Below the pieces are notes generated by a model. That model was not told where the DNA came from. It was given only the letters and a program-made list of their open reading frames with translations, and searched no databases. Shown here in pieces: positions 10,973 to 20,605 of a DNA stretch of 64,000 nucleotides; within the stretch, counting starts at the first letter, position 1; each line of letters begins with the position of its first letter. Location of the stretch: positions 124,001-188,000 of the forward strand of contig CADBJR010000001.1 of assembly GCA_902795065.1 (NCBI GenBank), in the 5' to 3' direction. Origin of the DNA: an uncultured Coriobacteriaceae bacterium. GTDB lineage: Bacteria > Actinomycetota > Coriobacteriia > Coriobacteriales > Atopobiaceae. The position numbers were made by a program, and so were the translations under genes.

Positions 10973-12216
10973 GCTCGGCGACCTTCGCCTTGGTGAATCT
11001 GGGGTGCCGCGTCAACCGCGTCGAAAGCGACCTTATCGCCCGCTCGCTCGAGGATGCGGGGCTCGCCCTCGTCCCCCAGACACAGGCAGATGTCATCATC
11101 GTGAACACCTGCGCCGTGACGGGGGAGGCCGAGGCGAAGACGCGCAAGGCCCTCCGCCGCGCCGCACGCATGCCCCAAGCACCCCTCGTCATCGCAACCG
11201 GCTGCGTTGCGAACCTCTTTGCCGACGATCTCCGCGCGCTTGCACCGAACATCGTCGTGGTCGCCGACAAGTCCGCCGTCGCCTCATACGCGCTCGGCAG
11301 GCTTGGGGAGGCGTGCCCCGGAGCAACTCCGACCGCCCGAACGACCCCCACGCCCACGGGAAGGACAAGGCCCGGCATCAAGGTCCAGGACGGCTGCGAC
11401 CTGCGTTGCAGCTACTGCATCGTCTGGAAGGCGCGGGGAGCGTCCCGATCGATGCCGATCGACCAGGTCGTGGAGGCGGTCCGCTCCGCCATCTCCGACA
11501 ATGCTCGCGAGGTCGTCCTGACGGGCATCAACCTCGGACGCTACGACGATGGCGGCAGACGGTTGCCCGAGCTGCTCGAAACGCTCCTCGAGCGCACGGA
11601 CGTCGGCCGCCTGCGCCTCTCGTCGATCGAGCCGCAGGATGTCGACGACCGCCTCATCGCGCTCATGGTCTCTTCCGAAGGCCGTATCGCGCCGTACCTG
11701 CACATGTGCCTGCAATCCGGCTCCGACACCGTCCTGCGCCGCATGGGCCGCATCTACACCGCTGCCGAATTCGCAGATCGCGTCGAGGCTGCTTACGCTT
11801 CGATCCCGCACCTTGCCATCGAGACCGACCTCATCGTCGGGTTCCCCGGCGAGACGGACGCGGAGTTCGAGGAATCCCGCTCGTTCTGCGAGCGCATGCG
11901 CTTCACCCATATCCACACGTTCCGCTACTCGAAGCGGCCCGGAACACGGGCGGCTGCGATGGACGGACAGGCGCCGCCTGCCGTGAGCGCCTCCCGCAGC
12001 GAATCCATCCGCATCCTGGGAGAGCGTCTGCGCCTCGCGCATGCGCGCTCCCTCATCGGTTCGGAGGACCTCGTGGTGACGCAGTCCGTGGGTAAAGGCA
12101 TCAGCGGCGGCCTCTTCGACTGCGCGCTCGACCGCCTGCTTCCGCCCGATATGCTCGTGCGCGTACGCATCGCAGACACGGGAGAAGATGCGACGCTCAA
12201 GGCCGTTGTGCTCTGA
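10969..12216 (+). CDS. mtaB: tRNA-t6A37 methylthiotransferase MtaB
   Basis: 415 aa. It is a radical SAM methylthiotransferase that converts t6A37 to ms2t6A37 in tRNAs reading ANN codons. The N-terminal UPF0004 domain carries three cluster Cys (NLGCRVN, VNTCAVT, ATGCVAN). The radical SAM domain has GCDLRCSYCIVW. The TRAM domain forms the C-terminus. The opening TFALVNLGCRVNRVESD is the MtaB/YqeV form rather than MiaB or RimO, both of which are also in this window. It overlaps dnaJ by 4 bp (ATGA). Confidence 0.93.
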   Translation: MSSATFALVNLGCRVNRVESDLIARSLEDAGLALVPQTQADVIIVNTCAVTGEAEAKTRKALRRAARMPQAPLVIATGCVANLFADDLRALAPNIVVVADKSAVASYALGRLGEACPGATPTARTTPTPTGRTRPGIKVQDGCDLRCSYCIVWKARGASRSMPIDQVVEAVRSAISDNAREVVLTGINLGRYDDGGRRLPELLETLLERTDVGRLRLSSIEPQDVDDRLIALMVSSEGRIAPYLHMCLQSGSDTVLRRMGRIYTAAEFADRVEAAYASIPHLAIETDLIVGFPGETDAEFEESRSFCERMRFTHIHTFRYSKRPGTRAAAMDGQAPPAVSASRSESIRILGERLRLAHARSLIGSEDLVVTQSVGKGISGGLFDCALDRLLPPDMLVRVRIADTGEDATLKAVVL

Positions 12217-12291
12217 GTTTCTCCCCGGGCGCGCTATCATGGAGTAGCCAGCTGGGCGCACCATGCGCCCGATCACCTTGTTTGGAGGAGC

Positions 12292-13263
12292 ATGGAGCCG
12301 ACTCAGATCCGTCTCACGATCCCCGATTCCGTGGATCCGACCCGCCTCATGGGTCCGGCGGATTCCCTGCTCCGCCGTATCGAGCAGGCCTTCGACGCCA
12401 TGGTCGTCGTACGCGGCAACACCATCACCATCTCGGGGGCAATAGAGGTCGTCGAGCAGGCGAGCACGGTCTTCTCGCGCCTCATGCGCCAGGTCGAGAT
12501 CGGCGAGGCGCCCACGGTCGACGACGTCGACGTGGTGATCGAGCACGCCAAGCACGGTGCCTCCGGCTACAGCATCCTCTCCGACGATGTGCTGCTCACC
12601 TATCGGGGACGCACGATCCGTCCCAAGACCGCAGGACAGAAGCGCTATATCGACTCGATCCGCTCCAACACCATCACCTTCGGCATCGGCCCCGCGGGTA
12701 CGGGCAAGACCTATCTCGCCATGGCATGCGCCGTTGCGGCCCTCAAGCGCCGCGAGGTCGGGCGCATCGTGCTCTGCCGACCCGTCGTCGAGGCGGGCGA
12801 GTCGCTCGGTTTTTTGCCGGGCACCCTCGAGGAGAAGCTCGACCCCTACGTCAGGCCCCTCTACGACGCGCTCTTCGACATGACCGACATGGAGAAGGGC
12901 AACGCCCTCATCGAGCAGGGCGTCATCGAGATCGCTCCGCTCGCCTTCATGCGCGGCCGCACCCTGAACGACGCGTTCGTCATCCTCGACGAGGCCCAGA
13001 ACACAACGCCCGAGCAGATGAAGATGTTCCTCACCCGCCTCGGCTTCTCGTCCAAGTTCGTCGTGACCGGCGATGCGACCCAGCGCGACCTGCTCGGCAA
13101 GAGCGGCCTCGACCAGGCACGCGAGGTGCTCGAGGGTATCGAGGGGATCAGCTTCATCGACCTCGACCGCAACGATATCGTGCGCCACTCCCTTGTGGCC
13201 CGCATCGTCGACGCCTTCGCACGCGGCGAGGGAGGTGGCGCCCATGGCTCTCGTGATCGATAG
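12292..13263 (+). CDS. phoH: PhoH-like ATPase (YbeZ)
   Basis: 323 aa. An N-terminal KH-like part (to about residue 105) precedes the P-loop ATPase with GPAGTGKTYLA (Walker A), the conserved CRPVVEAGESLGFLPG, AFMRGRTLNDAFVILDEAQN (Walker B) and TGDATQ. PhoH/YbeZ proteins are thought to work with the endonuclease YbeY in rRNA maturation, and ybeY follows with a 20-bp overlap. GGAGGAG precedes the ATG. It is the first gene of phoH-ybeY-dgkA-era-recO, a widely conserved order. Confidence 0.95.
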   Translation: MEPTQIRLTIPDSVDPTRLMGPADSLLRRIEQAFDAMVVVRGNTITISGAIEVVEQASTVFSRLMRQVEIGEAPTVDDVDVVIEHAKHGASGYSILSDDVLLTYRGRTIRPKTAGQKRYIDSIRSNTITFGIGPAGTGKTYLAMACAVAALKRREVGRIVLCRPVVEAGESLGFLPGTLEEKLDPYVRPLYDALFDMTDMEKGNALIEQGVIEIAPLAFMRGRTLNDAFVILDEAQNTTPEQMKMFLTRLGFSSKFVVTGDATQRDLLGKSGLDQAREVLEGIEGISFIDLDRNDIVRHSLVARIVDAFARGEGGGAHGSRDR

Positions 13264-13756
13264 GGGAGAGGACGAGACCGCCGTCGCCCCCATCACCCAG
13301 GAGGAGATCCAATCCATTCTCGAGGCGGTCCTTGAAGACGAGGGCGTTGAGCGTACCTGCTACGTGTCGGTCACCATTGCGACCGACGAGGAGATCCGCG
13401 CCCAGAACCTGGAGTGGCGCGGCATCGATGCTCCGACCGACGTGATCTCGCTCGAATGCGAGTATCCCGACGACCCCGATTTGGGCGACGATGAGCCCTG
13501 CGAGCTCGGGGACATCATCCTCGCGCCGGCGTACATCGAGCGCCAGGCAGCCGAGTTCTCGACAACGCCCGCCGACGAGTTCCGCATCATGCTCGTCCAT
13601 GGCATGCTCCATCTCCTCGGCTACGACCACCTCGACGACGAGAAGGCCCAGGTCATGGAGGAGGTCGAGAACGGCATCCTCGCGTCCATCGAGACCGACG
13701 CCCCCTCGCTCACCGTGGAGTTCACGCGCCATGATGAGGACGGCGATGCCCTATGA
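13244..13756 (+). CDS. ybeY: Endoribonuclease YbeY (rRNA maturation factor)
   Basis: 170 aa. It is a zinc-dependent RNase of the UPF0054 family with the signature HGMLHLLGYDH, which gives the three metal-binding His. The stretch APTDVISLECEYP is the other conserved block. YbeY takes part in 16S rRNA 3'-end processing and ribosome quality control. The ATG at 13244 lies inside the end of phoH, after GAGGGAGG; an upstream start would add non-family residues. It overlaps dgkA by 4 bp. Confidence 0.95.
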   Translation: MALVIDRGEDETAVAPITQEEIQSILEAVLEDEGVERTCYVSVTIATDEEIRAQNLEWRGIDAPTDVISLECEYPDDPDLGDDEPCELGDIILAPAYIERQAAEFSTTPADEFRIMLVHGMLHLLGYDHLDDEKAQVMEEVENGILASIETDAPSLTVEFTRHDEDGDAL

Positions 13757-14127
13757 TCCCCGGCAAGGGCCCGCGCCATCCGACGGTCAGGAAGTCGTTC
13801 CATTACGCCCGGCAGGGCCTGAGGAGCGCCTTCGCGAACGAGCGGAACATCAAGATCATCCTGTCCATCGGTGTCCTCGCCGTCCTCGCAGGCTTCATCA
13901 TCGGGCTCGACCTGATCGAATGGGCGATCGTGCTGCTCTGCTGCGGAGCCGTTGTGACCGCAGAGCTCCTCAACACCGCCATCGAGTCGGTCGTCGACCT
14001 CGTATCCCCCGAATTCCATCCGCTCGCCGGCAGGGCGAAGGACATCTCCGCCTCCGCGGTCTGGATCATCTCGATCACCTCTGCGATCGTCGGCCTGTGC
14101 GTCTACATCCACGCCCTTCTCGGCTAG
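13753..14127 (+). CDS. dgkA: Diacylglycerol/undecaprenol kinase family protein
   Basis: 124 aa with three membrane helices. The conserved block AELLNTAIESVVDLVSPEFH holds the catalytic Glu residues; KDISASAV in the third segment is also typical. In Gram-positive bacteria this small kinase phosphorylates undecaprenol (a lipid-carrier salvage step) rather than diacylglycerol, so substrate choice here is inferred. The start overlaps the ybeY stop (ATGA). era follows after 21 bp. Confidence 0.92.
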   Translation: MIPGKGPRHPTVRKSFHYARQGLRSAFANERNIKIILSIGVLAVLAGFIIGLDLIEWAIVLLCCGAVVTAELLNTAIESVVDLVSPEFHPLAGRAKDISASAVWIISITSAIVGLCVYIHALLG

Positions 14128-14148
14128 GACAGGAAAGGCTCGCGAACC

Positions 14149-15057
14149 ATGGATATGAACGAAGCACCCTTCAAGAGCGGGTTCTGTGCGCTTGTCGGAA
14201 GGCCCAACGTGGGGAAATCCACGCTGGTCAACGCCTGCATGGGCGAGAAGATCGCCATCACGAGCCCCGTTGCGCAGACCACGCGCAGGAGGCTCCGCGC
14301 CGTCGTGAACACCGACGAGGGACAGATCATCATCGTCGATACGCCCGGCCTGCATAAGCCCAAGGACGCGCTCGGCAAGGAGCTCAACCAGACTGCGCTC
14401 GGAGAACTCGCGGATGCCGATGTCGTCGCCTATCTGCTCGATGCGACCGCGCCGGTCGGCACGGGAGATGCATGGGTCGCCCGCCATGTCGAGAGCTCCG
14501 AGGCGCCCTTCAAGCTCCTCGTGATCACCAAGGCCGACCTCGTGACGCAGGAGCAGGCGCTCTCCCAGCTCGAGAAGGCGCGGGAACTCGCCCATTTCGA
14601 CGATGAGCTCATCATCTCTGCCTCCGAGGACTTCAACGTCGACACCTTCCTGCGCATCGTCCTCGACCATCTTCCCGAGGGTCCGCAGTGGTTCCCCGAC
14701 GACATGGACAGCGATGCGACCGACGAGGACGTCGTCGCCGAGTTCGTGCGCGAGAAGCTGCTGCTCAACCTTCGCCAGGAAGTCCCGCATTCCGTGGCTG
14801 TGACCTGCAACGACATCGATTATTCGGGCGATCATGCAACCGTCACGGCGACGATCATCGTCGAGCGCGAGGGCCAGAAGGGCATCGTGGTCGGCGCTGG
14901 CGGTTCGATGATCAAGCGTGTGGGCATTGAGGCTCGCAAGGACATTGAACGCTGGCTCGGCTGCAGGGTGTACCTCGACCTCAACGTGAGGGTTGCCCCG
15001 CTATGGCGCCGCGACGCGAACGAGATCAGACGTCTCGGCTACAGCTCCGAGGATTGA
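14149..15057 (+). CDS. era: GTPase Era
   Basis: 302 aa. The GTPase domain has GRPNVGKSTLVN (G1), a T-rich switch I with QTTRRRL, DTPGL (G3) and TKAD (G4). The C-terminal KH domain spans roughly 220-300, with IIVEREGQKGIVVGAGGSMI and the ending CRVYLDLNVRVAPLWRRD. Era binds 16S rRNA near its 3' end and is needed for 30S assembly, in line with ybeY upstream. AGGAAAGG precedes the ATG. recO begins 1 nt after the stop codon. Confidence 0.97.
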   Translation: MDMNEAPFKSGFCALVGRPNVGKSTLVNACMGEKIAITSPVAQTTRRRLRAVVNTDEGQIIIVDTPGLHKPKDALGKELNQTALGELADADVVAYLLDATAPVGTGDAWVARHVESSEAPFKLLVITKADLVTQEQALSQLEKARELAHFDDELIISASEDFNVDTFLRIVLDHLPEGPQWFPDDMDSDATDEDVVAEFVREKLLLNLRQEVPHSVAVTCNDIDYSGDHATVTATIIVEREGQKGIVVGAGGSMIKRVGIEARKDIERWLGCRVYLDLNVRVAPLWRRDANEIRRLGYSSED

Positions 15058-15058
15058 T

Positions 15059-15808
15059 ATGGGCTCCCGGAGGAGCTTCAGAAGCCGCGCTATCGTCCTC
15101 GACCGGACGGTGCTGGGGGAGCACGACCTCATCCTCACGCTCCTCGACGAGTCGGGGGAGCAGCGTCGTGCCGTTGCCAAAGGCGTCCGCAAGGGCAAGA
15201 GCCGCATCGCTGCCCGCTGCGATTACTTCTGCGAATCAGATTTCCTCATCTACCAGGGGAAGAACCTCGACGTCATCTCCGATGCGGCGTCGATAGACGC
15301 CCATCATGGCATCTCCGTCTCTCCCGAGAAGATCGCGGCAGCCGCGGCTCTGTGCGAAATCGCCCTGCTGACCTCCTTCGAGGAGAGCTCCGATACCTTC
15401 CTCCATCCGATCCTGTCCCGCGCCCTCACGGCAGTCGAGCAGGCATCCGACCAGGCGCATCTCGACCTTGCGGTTGCCGCCTATGCATTCAAGGTGCTCG
15501 CCCACAGCGGGTGGCGCCCCGAGCTCGGGGGATGCGCATCCTGCGGTGACGGCAATGTGCTCTTTTTCTCGGTTGCAGCCGGCGGGCTCGTCTGTGCGAG
15601 CTGCGCCCAGACCACGCCCGATTCCGAACCGTTGGCACCCTCACAGGTTGCATGGTTGAGGTCCTGCCTCCGACTCACGTTCGACGAGCTCCTCGCAGCC
15701 CCCATCGATCCCGATACGGCGCTCTTCCTGCTCGGGGCAGCCCACGCCTGGGCCGCAACGCAGCTTTCAGCTCGGTTAAAGGCATTCGAATTCGCCCTGA
15801 GCCTCTAA
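15059..15808 (+). CDS. recO: DNA repair protein RecO
   Basis: 249 aa. The N-terminal OB fold opens with FRSRAIVLDRTVLGEHDLIL and the conserved AVAKGVRKGKS. The C-terminal half carries a four-Cys zinc site (CASC, then CASC). RecO loads RecA onto SSB-coated gaps with RecR. The start ATG 15059 sits one base after the era stop (TGATATG), so translational coupling is likely. It ends the phoH-era operon. Confidence 0.93.
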   Translation: MGSRRSFRSRAIVLDRTVLGEHDLILTLLDESGEQRRAVAKGVRKGKSRIAARCDYFCESDFLIYQGKNLDVISDAASIDAHHGISVSPEKIAAAAALCEIALLTSFEESSDTFLHPILSRALTAVEQASDQAHLDLAVAAYAFKVLAHSGWRPELGGCASCGDGNVLFFSVAAGGLVCASCAQTTPDSEPLAPSQVAWLRSCLRLTFDELLAAPIDPDTALFLLGAAHAWAATQLSARLKAFEFALSL

Positions 15809-15866
15809 CAATTGATGTAACATATCTTGACCCAAACTATCGATATTCCTACGTTAGGAAGTCTTA

Positions 15867-16937
15867 ATGAAGCGCCTCATAATCGTCTTTTTTGCTGCTT
15901 TCCTGTTTGCCATGCCGAAACCCGCTTACGCAGATGTCGAGAATGGAATGCTCTCGGACGAAACAGAGGTTATCGTCGACACTGATGCATCCGAGGATAA
16001 TTCATCAGACAATGATTCCTCTGATGCATCCAATGACACTGCATCAGATCACGATTCCTCCGATGCATCCGAAGGTGATGTCACACATGTCTCCCAATCT
16101 CTTGTAGACAATACTGATCAGAATCAATCCGCGGTCGTAGTGCCGGACGATGCTGTGGATGCGCTGGATGGTGGCGACCTTATCGATTCCGGAGATCCCG
16201 CTGACCCGACCGATCCATCGGTTGGAACAACCACCGAAGATGAAGGCCCCGATGATTCATCCGGCTGGCTGACAATCGACGGCTACACGTATTACGTCGA
16301 CCCAGATACAGGCAAGCCTCTTTCCGGTGGTATTTTCGAAATCGATGGTGAGAGTTACTACCTCCGTCCAGCAGGAAGCCCTTATGGACCAGAAGGTTCG
16401 CTCGGCTCGGGATGGGTTACAAATTATGGAGGAAACACCTATTTTTTCGACCGTGAATCTGGTCAGATGTATTCAGACGGCATCTTTGATATTGACGGTG
16501 CGCGGTATTATTTCCGACCCGAAGAGAGCCCATATGGCCCCGCAGGATCAATGGGCCGTGGATGGGTTATCGGCTACGGCGATGAGGGGTTAGACTACTT
16601 CTTCGATCGTGTGTCTGCCACCATGGTCATTGGTCGGAACGATGTTGATGGTTCGTCATATTTCTTCGATCCCGTTACCGGGGCGAAGCAAACTGGATGG
16701 TTCGAATTCGACGGTTATCGATACCGTTATGACGAAGACGGAAAGATGCTCTACGACGGAATCTACGAGGTTGAAGACGAAAGCTACTATTTCAGGCCTT
16801 CTGGAAGCAGCTACGGCCCCAAGGGTTCAGTTGGTTATGGCTGGGTGTGGAACTACGGCGGTGATACCTTCTTCTTCGATCGCGATGACGGCCACATGCT
16901 CTCAGGAGGAATTTTCGAGGTCGATGGCTCGAGCTAA
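15867..16937 (+). pseudogene. Secreted cell-wall-binding repeat protein, N-terminal part (broken gene)
   Basis: 356 residues from ATG 15867 (GGAAG upstream) to an in-frame TAA at 16935. A signal peptide ends at PAYA, followed by an Asp/Ser-rich linker to about residue 130. Then come repeats of about 45 residues built on GGIFEIDG-SYYFRP-GS-YGP-GS-G-GWV-NYGG-TFFFDR. These resemble glucan/choline-binding-type wall repeats. The coding pattern continues in the same frame past the TAA, so the stop is a disruption and not the natural end. Base composition is clearly more A+T-rich than in neighbouring genes. The intact protein was probably a wall-anchored peptidoglycan hydrolase, judged from the C-terminal part downstream. 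Confidence 0.75.
16838..16936 (+). repeat. 99-bp exact direct repeat, copy 1
   Basis: Bases 16838-16936 are identical to 17195-17293. The repeat encodes one wall-binding unit (GWVWNYGGDTFFFDRDD onward). Both copies end exactly where the reading frame of the gene is broken. The next 30 bases (16937-16966) recur at 17340-17369. Confidence 0.9.
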
Positions 16938-17853
16938 GACAGGTTCTTCGACCGCTCGACCGGCCGCATGTATGCTGACTGCGTCCGCTCAATCTCCGGC
17001 TACGGTGCTGGCGTCTACGGATTCGACAATGAAGGCTCTCTTATTTCAGGCTGGTTTGATTTCGACGGATTCACGTACTATTTCGATTCAACGAAAGGCA
17101 ACGCTGCCTCGATCGGAATCGTTGAAATTGATGAAGTTTCTTATTTTTTCCGTTTCGCAGGCAGCTCCTACGGTCCCGAAGGTTCACGTGGATCTGGCTG
17201 GGTGTGGAACTACGGCGGTGATACCTTCTTCTTCGATCGCGATGACGGCCACATGCTCTCAGGAGGAATTTTCGAGGTCGATGGCTCGAGCTAGCTCCAT
17301 GGGCAGGGGATGGGTCCACGGTTATGGCGAGGACGGGGTAGACAGGTTCTTCGACCGCTCGACCGGCCGAATGCTCATTTCAGGAACATACATAATTGAT
17401 AGGGCTGTTTATCGCGCAGATATAGAAGGCAACCTTACGCTGAGTCCATTCGGCCAGCATCTTGATGCGGCTTCCGCAAAACAGCTCAAGGTCGTTTCAG
17501 CTGCTTGGAATGAACCCACCACGCCGCTGGGCTGGTGCGCTCTATGGGTTCACAATGTTTTTGAATCCTACGGAATCGTGGACGTTTATGGCAACGCAAA
17601 CGATCTTTATAACGAGTATTGCACTAGCTCGAATCCCGCAGACCTCCAGGTGGGTATGATCGTGGCCGTTTCCCGCCATCCTGGCAACTCAGGAGGTCGC
17701 GTCTACGGTCACATCGGCATCTACGTCGGAGATGGCATCGTGCTTGATTCGAGCGGCTCTGTCCGCGTGTGGAACGTCGAAGATTGGATTAACAGTTATA
17801 ACGGATGGGTCACGCCCAAATGGGGCTGGTATGGAGGCAGGAGCCTTAGGTAG
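16938..17853 (+). pseudogene. Wall-binding repeats and C-terminal CHAP/NlpC-like peptidase domain (broken gene, remainder)
   Basis: From 16938 to 17294 the repeats continue in the frame of the upstream part, ending at a second stop (TAG 17292-17294) directly after a second copy of the same 99-bp repeat. From about 17295 to 17853 the coding sequence continues in another frame: SMGRGWVHGYGEDGVDRFFDR, then a linker, then GWCALWVHNVFESYG and GHIGIYVGDGIVLDSSGSV. The Cys and the His in that domain fit a CHAP or NlpC-like cysteine amidase/endopeptidase. The remainder thus holds the end of a secreted cell-wall hydrolase, separated from its signal peptide by two lesions. Confidence 0.75.
17195..17293 (+). 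repeat. 99-bp exact direct repeat, copy 2
   Basis: Identical to 16838-16936. The reading frame changes immediately after this copy. Confidence 0.9.
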
Positions 17854-17910
17854 CAGCAGCCAGCGCGAAACGTGTTCAAAGCATGTAAACGCGCTGTTTC
17901 CTGCAGATAC

Positions 17911-17940
17911 TTGCATCCGAAGGGAGCGTTCTGCTATAGT
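17911..17940 (+). promoter_or_regulatory. Promoter for rpsO
   Basis: TTGCAT (17911-17916), an 18-bp spacer and TATAGT (17935-17940). The untranslated leader of about 85 nt contains possible pairing of CCCCG near 17956 with CGGGG near 17999. A leader that S15 binds to repress itself would fit the family, but no specific motif is confirmed. Confidence 0.65.
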
Positions 17941-18029
17941 AGCCGAGCTGTTACCCCGTACCTGGAGGCTCGCTTACACCTGACGGCCATCTCGGTTCGG
18001 GGCGAATCTATGAAGAAAGGTGGTATGTC

Positions 18030-18305
18030 ATGATCACGAAGGAACGCAAGGCCGAGCTCATCGCGCAGTACGGCAAGGACGAGAAGGACTCCGGCTCCGC
18101 CGCCGTCCAGATCGCCATCCTCACCGAGCGCATCCGCGAGCTCACCGAGCACATGAAGTCCCACAAGAAGGACTTCCACACCCGTCGCGGCCTGCTCATG
18201 CTGGTCGGCAAGCGCCGCCGTCTGCTCTCCTACATCAAGAAGGGCGACGTCGAGGCCTACCGTGCCCTTATCAAGAGCCTCGGCATCCGCGACAACATCC
18301 AGTAA
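18030..18305 (+). CDS. rpsO: 30S ribosomal protein S15
   Basis: 91 aa with the S15 blocks [24 protein letters not shown] and the conserved [25 protein letters not shown]15 binds the central domain of 16S rRNA early in assembly. GAAAGGTGG precedes the ATG. rpsO-pnp is a classic conserved pair; a 9-bp hairpin lies between them. Confidence 0.98.
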   Translation: MITKERKAELIAQYGKDEKDSGSAAVQIAILTERIRELTEHMKSHKKDFHTRRGLLMLVGKRRRLLSYIKKGDVEAYRALIKSLGIRDNIQ

Positions 18306-18318
18306 GCAAGGCAATCAC

Positions 18319-18340
18319 GAGGGCGCCTGCGGGCGCCCTC
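18319..18340 (+). terminator. rpsO-pnp intergenic hairpin
   Basis: GAGGGCGCC (18319-18327) pairs with GGCGCCCTC (18332-18340) around a 4-nt loop. No T-run follows, so it may be a partial terminator or an RNA-processing hairpin controlling pnp, as the rpsO-pnp spacer does in enterobacteria. Confidence 0.5.
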
Positions 18341-18395
18341 ATCATGTAGCGGCCCGCCTGCAAAGGGGCAGGCGGAGATGAAGGGAAATGTAGAA

Positions 18396-20582
18396 ATGAC
18401 CAAGGTTACCCATGAGTTCGACCTCTACGGCAAGCACTATGCGCTCACCGCGGGCGAGCTCGCCAAGCAGGCCACCGGCGCCTGCGTCGTGTCCTGCGGC
18501 CAGTCGCAGGTGCTCCTGACCGTCGTCGTGTCCAAGGAGCGGAAGGACTACGACTTCTTCCCCCTGACCGTCGACTTCGTCGAGAAGATGTACGCCGTGG
18601 GCCGCATCCCCGGCGGCTATCTCAAGCGCGAGTCCCGCCCGTCCGAGAAGGCCACGCTCACGGCCCGTATGATCGACCGTCCCCTGCGTCCGTCGTTCCC
18701 CGACGGCTTCCGCAACGAGGTCCAGGTCGTCGCCATGCCGCTTGTCGCCGATCAGGTCAACTCCGTCGACACCATCTGCATCATGGGCGCCTCCGCGGCC
18801 CTCATGGTGGGCGGCGTGCCCTTCGAGGGCCCGCTCGCCTGCGTGCGCATCGGCCGCGACCGCGACACCCATGAGTTCATCGTCAACCCGACCTACGAGG
18901 AGCGCGAGAACTCCGACCTCGACCTCGAGCTCGGCGGTTCCTCGACGTTCATCTCGATGCTCGAGGCAGGCGCGGAGGAGATCTCCGAGGAGGACATGCT
19001 CGCCGCCATGGAGTTCGGCCAGGAGGCCATCGCCGCCTTCTGCGAGCAGCAGCGCGTCTTCATGAACAAGTTCGAGGCCGCCAACGGCACCGTCGAGCCC
19101 CGCTCCTACATCCTCGACGAGCCCATCGCCGAGGTCCATGACCGCGTCTTCGCCCATTACGACGAGATGAGCGCCGCCCTCAAGGACGCCGACAAGCAGA
19201 GCCGCATCGGCAAGGTCGAGGCCCTCTTCGAGAAGATCCGCGCCGAGTTCACCGACGAGGAGACCGCTGAGTGGAGCCGTGCCATCGCCGTCGAGCTCAA
19301 GGCCCTCGAGAAGCACGCCATGCGCATGATGGTCGTCGAGACCGGCGAGCGCGTCGACGGCCGCACGCCCACCGAGATCCGCCCGCTCATGGTCAAGCCC
19401 GACTACCTGCCCCTCGTGCACGGCTCCGGCCTCTTCCAGCGCGGCCAGACCCAGGTCCTCTCGGTCTGCACGCTCGGCATGCTCAACGAGTGGCAGCGCC
19501 TCGACACCATCGAGCCCTCCGATGGCAAGCGCTACATCCACCACTACAACTTCCCGCCGTACTGCACCGGCGAGACCGGCCGCATGGGCAGCCCCAAGCG
19601 CCGCGAGATCGGCCATGGCGCCCTCGCCGAGCGCGCCCTGCTCCCCGTCATCCCCTCCGAGGACGACTTCCCCTACACGATCCGCGTCGTCTCCGAGGTC
19701 ATGGAGTCCAACGGCTCCTCCTCAATGGCGTCCACCTGCGGCTCCACGCTCGCCCTCATGGACGCCGGCGTGCCCCTGAAGCGTCCGGTCTCGGGCGTCG
19801 CGATGGGTCTCATCCAGGAGGCCGGCAAGACCGTCGTCCTGACCGACATCCAGGGCCTCGAGGACTTCCTCGGCGACATGGACTTCAAGGTCTGCGGCAC
19901 CACCAAGGGCATCACCGCCATGCAGATGGACAACAAGGCCACCGGCCTCACGACCGAGATCTTCCGCCGGGCGTTCGCGCAGTCCCACGAGGGCCGCATG
20001 ACGATCCTCGACGCGATGCTCTCCGAGATCCCGAACCCGCGCGAGTCCACCAAGGAGACCGCGCCCCAGATCATCAGCCTGCAGATCCCCGTCGACAAGA
20101 TCCGCGACGTCATCGGCAGCGGCGGCAAGGTCATCCGCTCCATCCAGGAGGAGACCGGCGCCACCATCGATGTACAGGAGGACGGCACCATCTTCATCGC
20201 GGGCGTCAACGGCGCCGGCGAGGATGCCGCCGAGCGCATCAGCCTCATCGTCAAGGTTCCCGAGGCGGGGGAGGAGTACGTCGGCCGCGTCGTCTCCATC
20301 CAGCCGTTCGGCGCCTTCGTCGAGCTGCTCCCGGGCAAGGACGGCCTGCTGCACATCTCGCGCGTCGCGCAGGGCCGCGTCGACAAGGTCGAGGATGTCC
20401 TGAACATCGGCGACGAGGTCAAGGTCGTCGTCCTCGAGGTCGATGAGAAGGGCAAGATCTCGCTCGACCGCCTCGACAAGCCCGAGGCACCCGCTTCCTC
20501 TGCACGCCCCGGCCGCAACGAGAAACAGCGCGGTAACGACAAGAGCGACGGTCCCCGTCCGCGCCGCCGCCATAACGCGTAG
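18396..20582 (+). CDS. pnp: Polyribonucleotide nucleotidyltransferase (PNPase)
   Basis: About 728 aa. PNPase degrades RNA 3' to 5' with phosphate and is a core RNA-decay enzyme. It has two RNase PH domains (first around RESRPSEKATLTARMIDRPLRP; second with PPYCTGETGRMGSPKRREIGHG, holding phosphate and RNA contacts). A KH domain (IRDVIGSGGKVIRSIQEETG) and an S1 domain (VGRVVSIQPFGAFVELLPGKDGLLHISR) follow, then a basic tail. Two starts are possible, ATG 18378 and 18396. The second is preferred because AAGGG sits about 9 nt upstream, while GGAG abuts the first. Confidence 0.97.
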   Translation: MTKVTHEFDLYGKHYALTAGELAKQATGACVVSCGQSQVLLTVVVSKERKDYDFFPLTVDFVEKMYAVGRIPGGYLKRESRPSEKATLTARMIDRPLRPSFPDGFRNEVQVVAMPLVADQVNSVDTICIMGASAALMVGGVPFEGPLACVRIGRDRDTHEFIVNPTYEERENSDLDLELGGSSTFISMLEAGAEEISEEDMLAAMEFGQEAIAAFCEQQRVFMNKFEAANGTVEPRSYILDEPIAEVHDRVFAHYDEMSAALKDADKQSRIGKVEALFEKIRAEFTDEETAEWSRAIAVELKALEKHAMRMMVVETGERVDGRTPTEIRPLMVKPDYLPLVHGSGLFQRGQTQVLSVCTLGMLNEWQRLDTIEPSDGKRYIHHYNFPPYCTGETGRMGSPKRREIGHGALAERALLPVIPSEDDFPYTIRVVSEVMESNGSSSMASTCGSTLALMDAGVPLKRPVSGVAMGLIQEAGKTVVLTDIQGLEDFLGDMDFKVCGTTKGITAMQMDNKATGLTTEIFRRAFAQSHEGRMTILDAMLSEIPNPRESTKETAPQIISLQIPVDKIRDVIGSGGKVIRSIQEETGATIDVQEDGTIFIAGVNGAGEDAAERISLIVKVPEAGEEYVGRVVSIQPFGAFVELLPGKDGLLHISRVAQGRVDKVEDVLNIGDEVKVVVLEVDEKGKISLDRLDKPEAPASSARPGRNEKQRGNDKSDGPRPRRRHNA

Positions 20583-20605
20583 CGCAGACTCCATATGAAC
20601 GCATG

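Noticed and set aside
11284-13317. Long open frame antisense to mtaB and phoH (677 codons)
   Set aside because: It spans two well-supported genes on the other strand and shows no domain; it is a compositional shadow.
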